Part shown: positions 35,034 through 45,615 of the stretch, in pieces
How positions within the stretch are numbered: position 1 is the first letter of the stretch
Layout of the letters: the number at the start of each line of letters is the position of its first letter
Source: Scalesia atractyloides
Taxonomy: Eukaryota; Streptophyta; Magnoliopsida; Asterales; Asteraceae
NCBI GenBank assembly: GCA_947069175.1
Contig: CAMTDV010000003.1
Coordinates: 46,215,194-46,279,193, forward strand
DNA length: 64,000 bases
Reading direction: 5' to 3'
The notes under the pieces: model-generated
Seen by the model: only the letters and a program-made list of their open reading frames with translations
Told to the model about the DNA's origin: nothing
The model's database searches: none
Translations under genes and position numbers: made by a program

Positions 35034-35768
35034 TTGTTGAGCGATTTGGGTTCATGGGTCGCATTAGGAATGAACATTCATAAAATAATTATAGAAAAAT
35101 AAATCTACTACATCCATAGGATGTCTTGGGTTTTGCTCGCCATTAGGCCCTACATGTCGCCATACTTTACCTGTGTAATCATGTGGGCCCCCATGAATAC
35201 CGGTTTTTCATATGGTTCGCACGGGTTTGCCAGGTTGCGTACACAAAAACCCGGAGAAAATCGAGAAATATGTATACAACGTGTGATATTCGGAATGTGT
35301 CCAGGTGTAGACACGGTGACACCTCAAAGTGGGTTAGTTCGAACGACGTTTGGTGTGGCATGCTTTGGCCTAATAGGTCCTTCGTACTCTCATCGTTGGT
35401 CCCCAGGTAGGCAAACTGGTCCGTTATATTGGATTTATACGAATACCAACCTAGAGAGGACGTTCCGACTACCGGTACTTGTACCCTTCCAGTTACTACA
35501 TGCCCGTCGCAAAACTTACTTTGATGAGATTTGAAAATTGCACAAAATCTTTGGATAATGAGAGTATGAAAATAAATTGAACACATGAACATCGATATAT
35601 TTATAATGAATATGTATATAAGCATGTATGTTTGACTGTAAATGTAAACAAATATGAAACAAATAAATATCACAAGTTTGTATGTAACCACCTAATCAAT
35701 TAAAATTTAGGCAGACTATAGTATAGGCTCTAAGGGTCTAATAACCTATCCTATATCCCTATATTCAT
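35034..35768 (-). other. Element C leader
   Basis: Untranslated stretch between primer site and gag. Contains an AGGTGT/ACACCT inverted repeat at 35303-35324. The three stem-loops of the A/D leaders are not recognisable here. Long open frames are shadows. Confidence 0.5.
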
Positions 35769-35781
35769 GGCTCTGATACCA
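35769..35781 (-). other. Element C primer binding site
   Basis: Minus strand TGGTATCAGAGCC, exact tRNA-iMet complement, three bases from the LTR. Confidence 0.9.
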
Positions 35782-35784
35782 ATC

Positions 35785-38038
35785 TGTCACACCCCGAACC
35801 GCAGCGGAAAAGGTGATCGGGGCATGATTGGGTTATCATCAAAGCTCATGACATTTATTATGCGTTTCATATTCATTAAATACAATTTAATAGAAAATTA
35901 CAATAAATGTTACAACATGTTCTAGCTATCAATCTAAGCATCTTTGTTCTCTTCTAAGGCATTTCCTATGTTTTCTTTGCTTCAACCTGTTCACCTGTAT
36001 CATGTGTAAAAAGGTTTGGATCAACATAAAGTTGGCGAGTGAATCCTATGGAAAAGCATTTGAACAAGTTTATTAAATTGATTATGAAATATGTGCACAA
36101 CCAAACACGCGTAAAAATAGATGTAAACTTATTCAACAATCATAAGATATTAAATAAAGCACACATGAACAATAATGGAACATTTAGAGGCACGCGTTGC
36201 TCAACTCGTCTCTCACGAGGAACTGATGGGCCTAATGAATGAATTGCATAAACATGATAATCTGAATGACACAACTACAAACAATATAAACTCAATGATA
36301 CACACATGAACAATAAAGAATTGGTTTTGAGGCACGCGTTGTTCAACTCGTCTCCCGCGAGGAACTGATGGGCTTAATGAATGAATTTCATATAATTTGA
36401 CAAAATGAAATAAATAATCACAACAATATAAACAATCTAAGTTTAGGCCATGATATGGTATGGCACAAATTTAAATAAACGAGTTAATTATTTGAGACAC
36501 ATGACACACCCCAAAACGTGTAATTAAAAAGGGGAGTTGTAAGATTTACTCACAGTGGGTGCGTTCGGTTGATGATGTTGAATGCACGCGAAGTGGTTTT
36601 AACCACGAGTGAGATTAACCTAGATAAATCGCATTATGGTTTGGTAAGTAAATGGACCGGTGCGCTCCACAGGTCTCGAACCCGGGACCTGTGGGTTGCG
36701 TAACACACAGTCCACCGCTGGACTGTGTGTTTAACATGTTATATAATCCAATTTTTATTATACTTAAATACAAACTATTTGTTTTCATTTCTGACTTGTT
36801 TAAAAAGGTAGAATAATTGTCCGGGTCGATGCAGAAGACCGGACTCGAACTCGTGACGTGCGACTTAAACATACACACAGTCCACCGCTGGACTGTGTGT
36901 CTAACTTGGTTATTATTTCGATTATTATTATACTTAACATATACCTATGGCGACTCCGGTTCGGTTAACAAAACAAAAAGGCATTTTATTAAAGCGGCGT
37001 GTGTGGAACAAGATTCGAACTCGAGACGTTTGCGTGTTTATTGTGCACACAGTCCACCGCTGGACTGTGTGTCTAACCTGATTAATAAGTTGATTTTAAT
37101 TATACTTAAACGTTACCGAACATCGTCATCTTCACTGGTTTTAACCAGAATCGGAAATCGACTGGTTCGATGATTAAAACATGATCTTTAGTGACAGAGG
37201 GTTAATTACAAGTGAGATTAAATAAAAAGAATGAAGAAATTAAGCGTGAGGTATACCGACTAGTTTTCCTCTGTTTTCCGGCAGAACTCCGGCGACAGCA
37301 ATAGGCTCCGGCGTCGGGTGTCTTGCAGCAGCGAGTCTCCGGAAAGCTTACAAAGGGTGTGGGTATCTCCGGTATAAGCTCAGGGGGTTCAGTAAGGTTC
37401 AGAAATGAAGAACCCGGTTTTCCGGTGATGAGCAGAGATATTCCGGCGAGTGAGTTTTCGCCGAGAAAGGGTGCGGTTTTGAGCGAAAAGGTTTGCAGAA
37501 GTTCGAGGTGGTTTTTATAGGGCAAATCGTCGATGTATTTGGCCCGATTTCCAACTGGATTCATTGGTTATAAAAACTCCAGCGGTTATGACTTTGGTCG
37601 CGGACTCAAACATCGGTTAACCGATATGGCGTTTATGATTTACGTTATAACTGAAAGAAACGTTAAGTTTCGCGAGATTACCGGGATTTCCGACGACTTA
37701 ACTTTTAGGCGCCGGTTTTGAATTCAGAAAGTCACTTTATGAATTAAATGATTCCAATATTTAACAAACAATACAAGTGGCGCAGTGGTTTGTGTGTGTG
37801 TGTTAAGTTTGTTTGCTGGATCGGTACTGACCCGGGTTCGAAACCCGGCAGGAACAAATTATTTTTATTTTGCAATTTTTAACAGTTTTTCAAAAACTAA
37901 TTATATATTCCCATATAATAATTGATTATGTATCGTTTAAAATTATTTTGGGCATTTAATTCGCAACGAAAATTTTAACTGACTGTTCGGTTGATAAACG
38001 GAGCGGGTTTGGTAAATCCGTTTTTGACGGATATTACA
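35785..38038 (-). mobile_element. Element C 5' LTR
   Basis: 2254 bases, partner of 29074-31701. Roughly eight differences by eye over the first 860 aligned bases. A deletion of about 370 bases near plus 36655 removed the TTGAC cluster and tRNA-like module T1. T2-T5 are kept. Confidence 0.9.
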
Positions 38039-38043
38039 TTTGG

Positions 38044-38560
38044 GGACTTGCTCCTGAGATCTTGAGCATGGTTACTTCTTCTAAGCCTGCTAATATCAGT
38101 TAGGCAATCAAATTGGCTGTTAGTCTCACTGAGGAGGCTGTTCGTTTAGGAAAGTTATCGACGACTGGGGCTAACAAAAAGGAAACTCATGTGGAGTCCA
38201 TGAGTGAGGGAAAACGAAAGTTCACCAACTTTAAGAAAAGCACCCGAGCAAACAACAACAACCGATCCAACAAATGAAGGGAAATGAACACACCTAGGGA
38301 AGCTAAGTCCTTTGCAGTAACTAATGCAAGTGGTGGTAGAGGATATACGAGTTTCTTACCAAAATGTGATAAGTGCAAGTATCACCACTTGGGCCCTTGC
38401 AGAAATACCAAGTGTGACAAATGTGGTAAGGCTGCACGCCAAGACCGAGTAAGCTATCGGAAGGATTGCCCAAAAGAAAACCAGGCTCGAGGAAGAGCTT
38501 TTGTGATAGGAGCTAAGGCTGCACGCCAAGACCCGAACATGGTACGGGTACATTTCCTAT
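38044..38560 (+). pseudogene. gag: Element B gag, C-terminal part with zinc knuckle
   Basis: Resumes in frame after the TTTGG duplication (GLAPEILSMVTSSK). Stops at 38101 (CAG to TAG) and near 38277. The knuckle region at 38365-38480 starts correctly (CDKCGK) but the middle is replaced by AARQD, a 19-bp copy of sequence found again at 38513 where it belongs (IGAKAARQDPN). The finger is therefore broken. Confidence 0.75.
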
Positions 38561-40919
38561 AAACCAACACTTTGCATCTGTTCTATTTGATACAAGCACC
38601 CACTTTAGTTTTATATCTATAGAGTTTAAAAATATACTTAGCCTAGAGTCGAGTAAGCTAGACATCCCATATTCTATAGAATTAGCAAACGGAAAACTTG
38701 TGGAAACGGGAGAAATTATTAGAGGTTGCACACTCGAACTTGGGGCGTGAAAATTCTCTATAGATCTTTTACCCATCGACTTAGGTACTTTTGACGTGGT
38801 TGTCAGAAAGGATTGGTTGTCCGACAACCAGGCGGAAGTGGTTTGCCATGAGAAAACCATCCGTATTCCTTTACCAGATGAAGAAACACTTGTTGTACAT
38901 GGAGAAAAGTGCGAGACGTCCTTACGAATTATTAATTGCATGAAGACGCAAATGTATCTACGGAAAGGTTGTATAGCCTTCCTCGCTCATGTAGTAGACA
39001 AAGAAACTAAGGAGCTGAAGTTAGAAGACATTTCGGTCATGAAGGAGTTCCCAGAAGTCTTTCCGGAAGACTTGTCGGGACTGCCTCCACAACGCCAAGT
39101 GGAATTTCGCATCGATTTGGTGCCAGGAGCGGAACTAGTGGCGAAGTCTCCTTAGCAATTAGCTCTGTCCGAGATGCAGGAGCAATCCACTCAACTTCAG
39201 GAATTGTTGGATAAAGGGTTTATTAGACCGAGTTTCTCACTGTGGGGAGCTCCGGTATTATTTATTAACTTGAAGGACGGGAGCTTACGTATGTGCATAG
39301 ACTATCAGAGTTGAACAAACTCACTATCAAGAACCGATACCCCTTACCTAGAATTGACGACTTGTTCGATCAGTTACAGGGCTCAAGTTTCTATTTGAAG
39401 ATCGATCTGCGATCGGGCTACCATCAGTTGAGGATTCAAGAAGAAAGCATACCCAAAACGGCTATTCAAACTCGTTACGGTCACTACGAGTTCCTTGTGT
39501 TGCCGTTCGACTTAGCAAATGCACCAGCGGTGTTCATGGATCTCATGAACCATGTGTACAAGCCGTATTTGGATAAGTTCGTGATCGTATTTATTGATGA
39601 CATATTAATATATTCTCGATCGAAGGACGAACATGAGCGACATTTACGAACTATCTTGGAGCTTCTAAAGAATGAACAACTTTACGGAATGTTTTCCAAA
39701 TGCGAATTTTGGATTCGCGAGGTACAGTTTCTCAGACACGTGGTGAAAAAGAAAAGGATTCATGTCGATCCTTCCAAGATTGAGGCAATAAAGAATTTGG
39801 AAGCGCCTAAGACGCCGACGAAAGTGCGACATTTTTTGGGATTAGCGGGTTATTACAGACGATTTATAGAAAATTTTTAAAGATTGCCCAACCGCTAACG
39901 TCCCTGACTCAAAAGGATAAAAAGTTTGATTGGGTGACAAACTAGAAGCTGCATTCCAACTGTTAAAGGACAAACTCTATGATACGCAATCTTATCTCTA
40001 CCAGACGGTACCGATGACTTTGCCGTATATTGCGACGCGTCGCATCAAGGTCTCGGCTGCGTGCTGATGCAACGAGACAAAGTCATCGCGTACGCATCTC
40101 GACAACTTAAGGTGTATGAGAAAAATTATACCACGCATGACCTTGAACTAGGTGCGGTGGTATTCGCGTTAGAAATCTGGCGTCATTACTTAAATAGCAC
40201 TCGACAATCTTTACCGATCACAAGAGTCTACAAAACATATTTGATCAGAAGAAATTAAATATGCGGCAAAGACAATGGGTGGAGTTATTGAACGATTACG
40301 ACTGTGAAATTAAATACCACCTGGCAAGGCGAACGTAGTGGCGGACACCTTGAGTCTCAAAGAATGCGTAAAAACCTTCAAGGGTTTGAGCCTTAGAAAT
40401 GACCATACAAAACAACTTTACTTCTCAGATTCGTGATGCGTAGCAAGAAGCACTTAAACCTGAGAACATACCAGCTGAATCATTGCACGGAATGGAAAAG
40501 CAATTGATACCAAAGGAGGATGGAACATTATACTTTATGAGTCGAAATTGGGTTCCATACTTTGGCGATATACGGGTAATCATTCTAGATGAAGCACACA
40601 AGTTGAAGTACTCTATACATCCCGGATCAGATAAGATGTATCAGGATTTAAAGGAATTCTATTGGTGGCCTAACCTTAAGAGCGACATTGCTAATTATGT
40701 CGGAAAATGCCTTACTTGCGCCAAGGTTAAGGCGTAATATCAAAAGCCTTAGGGATTATTGCAACAACCTGAAATTCCCATATGGATATGGAAATAGATT
40801 TCAATGGATTTTGTTACTAAGTTACCCAGGACCTCGAGAGGACACGACATGATTTGGGTTATTGTTGATTCACTAACGAAGTCCGCACACTTCTTACCTA
40901 TCTGTGAGAAGGATATCAC
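38561..40919 (+). pseudogene. pol: Element B pol, part 1: protease, RT, RNase H, integrase start
   Basis: Protease near 38580 with DTST in place of DTGA. RT from about 39000: FPEDLSGLPPQRQVEFRIDL, KNRYPLPRIDDLFDQLQGS, FIDDILIYS (catalytic FIDD kept), HVDPSKIEAIKN, with a stop at 39154 and shifts near 39290 and 39880. RNase H at about 39930-40400 in broken frames (AYASRQLKVYEKNYTTHDLE). The integrase finger is at 40580-40735 (HSIHPGSDKMYQDLKEF, CLTCAKVKA), followed by the core with the first catalytic Asp (MDFVTKLPRTSRGHD). Cut at 40919 by element D between the first and second catalytic Asp. Confidence 0.88.
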
Positions 40920-43236
40920 TGTAACGCCTTGTTTTTTTCTTATTTCCTTAATTAGAAAGTGTAATTGTATTTCTATTTATGGAAACATTTATTCATATCG
41001 CATTCGTATTTCATTCTCAACCTTGCAACCGAGACTTTGATCGTAATAAAAAAATTCATACTTAATACATAGTTGTCTTACATGCATATAATCATTAATT
41101 ACGTGTTTACATACAAACCGATACTTATTATACGTTCAAAAACACTCATACATACATACGTACTCGATATTCAAAATATGCTTACATACATGTTATACAC
41201 TTAAAAATATGCCAAAACACCAAGTTTTAGCTTAAAATGAAGGAAAAACCAAGTTCAGGGGCCAATTTGCAAAATCTACCAAAATAGGCCTCTGGTGGGG
41301 GGCGAGAGGATAAGCTAAATCCTCTCGCTGGGCGCGAGAGACCCCAATCCGCAGAAAGTTGTTTCTTGATTACGGATTGGCCCATTTTTCACACTTTTTT
41401 TTACACCAAATCACCTCTAAACCTCATTTAATCTAAAACCCTATTAAACCACTATATAAGCAAGCTTCCTAACACTCATTTCCACTTTCCAAAGTCCTCT
41501 ACACTCTCAAAACACTCCCAAATCAGTTATAAACTCAAGAACAAGGCATAAAACTTTAGGTGCAAAAGTGAATCCAAACTCACTTTTCTTCATCTTTTCT
41601 TCATCAAATCTTCCTCTACGAAGCATGGAACACCTCTAGGATTGTTTCCACAGGTTTTCCATGGAAAACAAGGGTGGAACATCACCATTTTGAGGTCCAA
41701 ACTTTCTGTTTTGGAAGATGAACTTGTAAATCTTATTTAAACATACTTTTTCAAAGACAAACTTGTGCTATTTGTGCCTCTAATCAAACCCATGGTTAGT
41801 GAGCTAAGCCAAGGTTGTTTCATACAAATTGGGAGGTGTAAAATACCTCCGAACTTTCTATTTTGTAAAGGATTTAAACCCAGAAGTGTTGAGCCATCCA
41901 AGCTTACAAGCTTGTGTTTGGTGAAGGTGTGATTACATGGAGGCCTTGGTTATCCAACTTTTCAATCCAACCCTCACTTGATGATTTCTATCCGTTAAGT
42001 GTAGCTTAGTGAAGTACTTTATTCATGACCATCCGGATTGTCCTTATGGCAATTTGTGTATTGGTGAATCTTACGAAAGATGTTCGGACGGTTATCCACC
42101 TACCTCCATGTATGACTTCTATGACATCCATGACTTATATAAAATCTATGATTTATATATGATAAGCTTGTAATAATTATGTAAACTATATATGTAAATA
42201 ATAAATATAACCGAACCTTTGACGATTACCATATGGTTACTTGTCCTAATATTAGGTTATTTTCTAAGACCTAACCATCATTATGATTCTATTAGGCATG
42301 ACCCATAAAAACACAAACACCCTTCGGGGCTTCTAGTGTCAAAAGCGAGCGTTTACGTCTAGATAAATACTTTCGACTATACATACTTTTTTGCATACTT
42401 TAAATTCCTAAAATTACCGAACTCCATCATCATTCCAATACTCACACACCTACATTTCCTTGTAGGATAACTCGGTGTTCGTCCCCTTAATAAACCAAAA
42501 CGCTTTCATGGAATTTAACTTTGCAAAACCGTGAGTACACTTGAAACCCTTTTTATGCTTTACACTTTTGGGTGCAACATGTTAATCTATCATAAACACA
42601 CTAAATCACACTTTTACCTACGAAATCACACAAACAATCCATCATACATGCTATAGTTATGTGATACTTGAATTGTTTACTTGGTACATTCTTATGCGAT
42701 ACTAAATTTCATTAACTTCGATCGAGCTTCCCTTAACATGTATAGTGCTATAGGAGTAACGCACCGCCCGTATTCTTGTGGTCAATGTTAAATTTTCTTT
42801 TAATCTATTATGCGGTACACTTGAGGATTGACTTGTAGTTCACATGCCTTGTTTACATTAATCTCGTATACTAGCTTATCATGTGGATTTGTTTAAACGT
42901 TTTTACTACTTATGCTATGATATCAAACATGTGTACTCGCCAATACTTTGTTATTGAACTATACTTTTTAACATGTTGCAGGTTGATGAGATTGATACCA
43001 CGAAACTTAGTAGGATCGGCATAGAAACACGCTTAGAATGACTAAGTTATTTATTATGTTTTGTTAAACTTGTCTCATTTGTTGTTACTTTGGATTCGAA
43101 TTATGTTGTATTTGACAGTTTGATGAATGAAATGAAATGGGTTGTTTAATTAAATATTGTCACAATTAGTGTTATGATGTCTTGAGGAATCTCGTTCGTC
43201 TCACTCCGATGTTCCGCCATCGGTTGGGGTGTGACA
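40920..43236 (+). mobile_element. Element D 5' LTR
   Basis: 2317 bases. TATA box ACTATATAAG at 41451-41460. Compared with the 3' LTR it keeps about 330 bases (after GGAGGCCTTGG near 41950) that the 3' copy has lost. Start and end match those of element A. Confidence 0.9.
41451..41460 (+). promoter_or_regulatory. Element D LTR TATA box
   Basis: ACTATATAAG, followed by a C/T/A-rich region (CTTTCCAAAGTCC) typical of LTR starts; repeated at 49417-49426. Confidence 0.6.
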
Positions 43237-43239
43237 AAT

Positions 43240-43251
43240 TGGTATCAGAGC
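43240..43251 (+). other. Element D primer binding site
   Basis: TGGTATCAGAGC three bases after the 5' LTR end. Confidence 0.9.
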
Positions 43252-44246
43252 CATAACTATAGGGAATGAGGTAGAATTGCCATGTTCGAACTAGTCTATA
43301 GTTTAAGTGTCCAACTTGACCTATCTTGATTCTTGCTTAAAATGTTAATTCTTCATACTTTGCTTCTTCCTATTTCTTTTGTCTTAATATATATAGCAAC
43401 GTGTCTTTCCTAAGACACTTACAGAACTTATGCACTTGAAGACTTGAAGACACTCATACTATAAACGAGACGATCTCACCAAAATAGGGGTGAAACCCGC
43501 ACTTTGGTGATCACAATCAATTCGCGTATTCGATTTAACACGAAATTACACCATCAAGTTAGGAGTGAAATCCACATCTTGATGGGAATTTCCATTTCAT
43601 ACTCTAGTGGACCCTTACCAACGAGTCGGAATTCGCTCCTCGTTTGGTAAGTACCAACCACGCTTAGGGTACGATGTTGTCAAGTTAGGGGTGAAACCCG
43701 CACCTTGTCAACTAGCCCATTCCTTGATTTTCAATCTCGCCAAAGTTTCGATTTTTCGATCGGTTATAGACGTGTAGTAACTGGAAGGGTAAAGTGCCGT
43801 TAATCGCTTCTCGACGAGAGCATTTTACCTATAGGCCAAAGCACGTTTCTCTAATTTGAAAGGATCTAGATTCACTATGAAATAGTCGACGTTTCTCAAC
43901 CCGAAAGACTCTTATGATTTATTAAGCCTATCATTTATGTATTTCAATTTGTGATTTAATACTTGTTACCCCATTCATTTCTAGCCCGATGCACCACTCG
44001 CACGTCTTTCGTAATAAAAAACAATAATAAGAATCCTCGTGAACCAACTAAATTTTTACTCCTTACGCAAATCTTACGTGTTTATGATTTTGAATGCTTG
44101 TATGCTTATGCTATCTATGTGAATTCATATGTGTTATCTGATACTTATATGCTCAAAAACAATTTCTTTACTAAAACACATTATAATCAAAGCCTTAATC
44201 TCTCTTCTATTGTCAAATCCTTTAGTTGTCTTTCTCTCAAAGTGTT
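43252..44246 (+). other. Element D leader with three stem-loops
   Basis: SL-a 43476-43510: TCACCAAA/TTTGGTGA. SL-b 43551-43585: CCATCAAG/CTTGATGG. SL-c 43676-43712: GTTGTCAAG/CTTGTCAAC (one mismatch). Their loops are alike, with inner pairs GGG-CCC in a and c and GGA-TCC in b around GTGAAA. The same three, in the same order, are in element A. Candidates for packaging or dimerisation signals. Confidence 0.72.
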
Positions 44247-45615
44247 ATGGGCAAGAAGAAGTCCAAGTCAAGGTCCCATTCCGATTCGATGTCCAAAAAG
44301 GACTGCATGAAGTTCATGGCCGAACAAATGGCGGAGCAAATGGCCAAGGTCATACCCGAAATCGTCAGCAAGATCCAACTCCCACCCAATGCCGAATCAC
44401 CCCACACCTCCGTCGAATCCAAGGCAGAAATGCCTAAATCAACCTTTACCCATAAGCAGTTTTGCTCTTGCAACCCCCAGCCTTTCACCAGCGAAGGGGA
44501 CACCACCAAGTTACTCCAATGGTTTGATGCCATTGAGGTTACTTTTATCCAAAGTGGTTGTCCCGACCACCTGCGAACCATGAATGCTACGGGAGTGTTC
44601 CGATCGAAGGCTCTTGATTAGTGGAATCCCGAGCGTAACGCTCGTGGTAATGATGCCGCTCACGCCTCCCGTGGATCGAGCTCAAAAAGCTGATGGAGAA
44701 TGAATTATGTCCTCCCCACGAGCGCCAACGACTCGAGAATGAGTTTTGGAACCTTAAGCAGGTGGGGAATGACAACGTCGGCCTCACAGTCCGTTTTAAG
44801 CAGCTGAGTGCAATTTGCCCTAGCCAAGTCCACACGGCTAAAAAGGCAGTTGCCAAGTACATACGCTGCTTCCCTCCTTACCTCACGGACCTTGTCGACA
44901 CCACCTCACCCAAAACTCTTGAAGAAGCTTTTCGCTTGTCTGCCTGACTGAACAATAACCACGTCCTTCGTGAAGCCTCCAAGGCTTCATTAAGGAAAGC
45001 CCACCAAGCCACCACCAAAGGCCTCACCAAACCTACCTCACCCAAACCCCCAAGGAGCAACACCAAAGGCAAGAAGCGGAAGGCTTCAAGCCAGAACTGC
45101 GTGGTAGTGACTCCGCCAAACCCTCAACTCTCTCAACAACTAGCTTTAGCCTCTCCCGAGCCCACTAAGAAAGCATACACTGGGCTGCATCCCAAGTGTA
45201 ACACCTGCCCTTTTCACCATCCCGTTACTGCCCCTTGCCGCCTATGCACTATCTGCAATAGGTATGGACACTTCGCCAACAATGTCGAAATGCTCCGCAA
45301 GCCCTTATCAACCAAGCTCGAACCATAACCCCACCCCAAACCCTACCTTTAACCAAAACCGACCACTTGCACCTACCGCTCGTGCCTGCTTCAGATGCGG
45401 AGATCCAAATCACTTCGCCAACAACTGCCCACAACACAATTACAACAACAACAACAACAACCAGCAGCAGCAAGCTCGCGGTCAAGCCTATCATCACAGC
45501 TGCACAAGCTCAAAACACGAACAATGCCATTTCGGGTACGTTTCTTGTTAACAATGTTTACGCTACGTGTTTATTTGATACTGGTGCGAATAAAATTTTT
45601 GTATCCGTTGATTGA
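44247..45615 (+). pseudogene. gag: Element D gag
   Basis: ATG 44247 (MGKKKSKSRSHSDSMSKKD). Gag domain in frame to 44621 (LLQWFDAIEVTFIQSGC) with a stop after SKALD, then in a second frame from 44693 (ENEFWNLKQVGND). Tail: HPKCNTCPFHHPVTAPCRLC, a knuckle whose last Cys is lost (CTICNRYGHFANNVE), then an intact CFRCGDPNHFANNC near 45390-45435, followed by an Asn/Gln run. Several stops. Confidence 0.82.

Larger units (their letters stand above)
29074..38038 (-). mobile_element. Element C: gag-only LTR element (TR-GAG type)
   Basis: Minus-strand element with TSD TTTGG at 29069-29073 and 38039-38043, LTRs at 35785-38038 (5') and 29074-31701 (3'), primer site TGGTATCAGAGCC at 35781-35769 and purine tract AAAAAGCAGGGGATAC before the 3' LTR. 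The internal region has one long open ORF, gag, and no protease, RT or integrase in about 4.1 kb. Instead the 3' part is a repeat array. Elements with LTRs and only gag are described in plants as TR-GAG. The Gag clade matches A and D, which could supply pol functions. Confidence 0.9.

Noticed and set aside
35121..35691. ORFs of 137 and 170 codons in element C leader
   Set aside because: Opposite-strand overlapping frames with no homology; they lie between primer site and gag.
40915..40919. Target site duplication of element D
   Set aside because: Left flank ATCAC and right flank AGCAT do not match. The nested position in integrase is clear, but I do not report a TSD.
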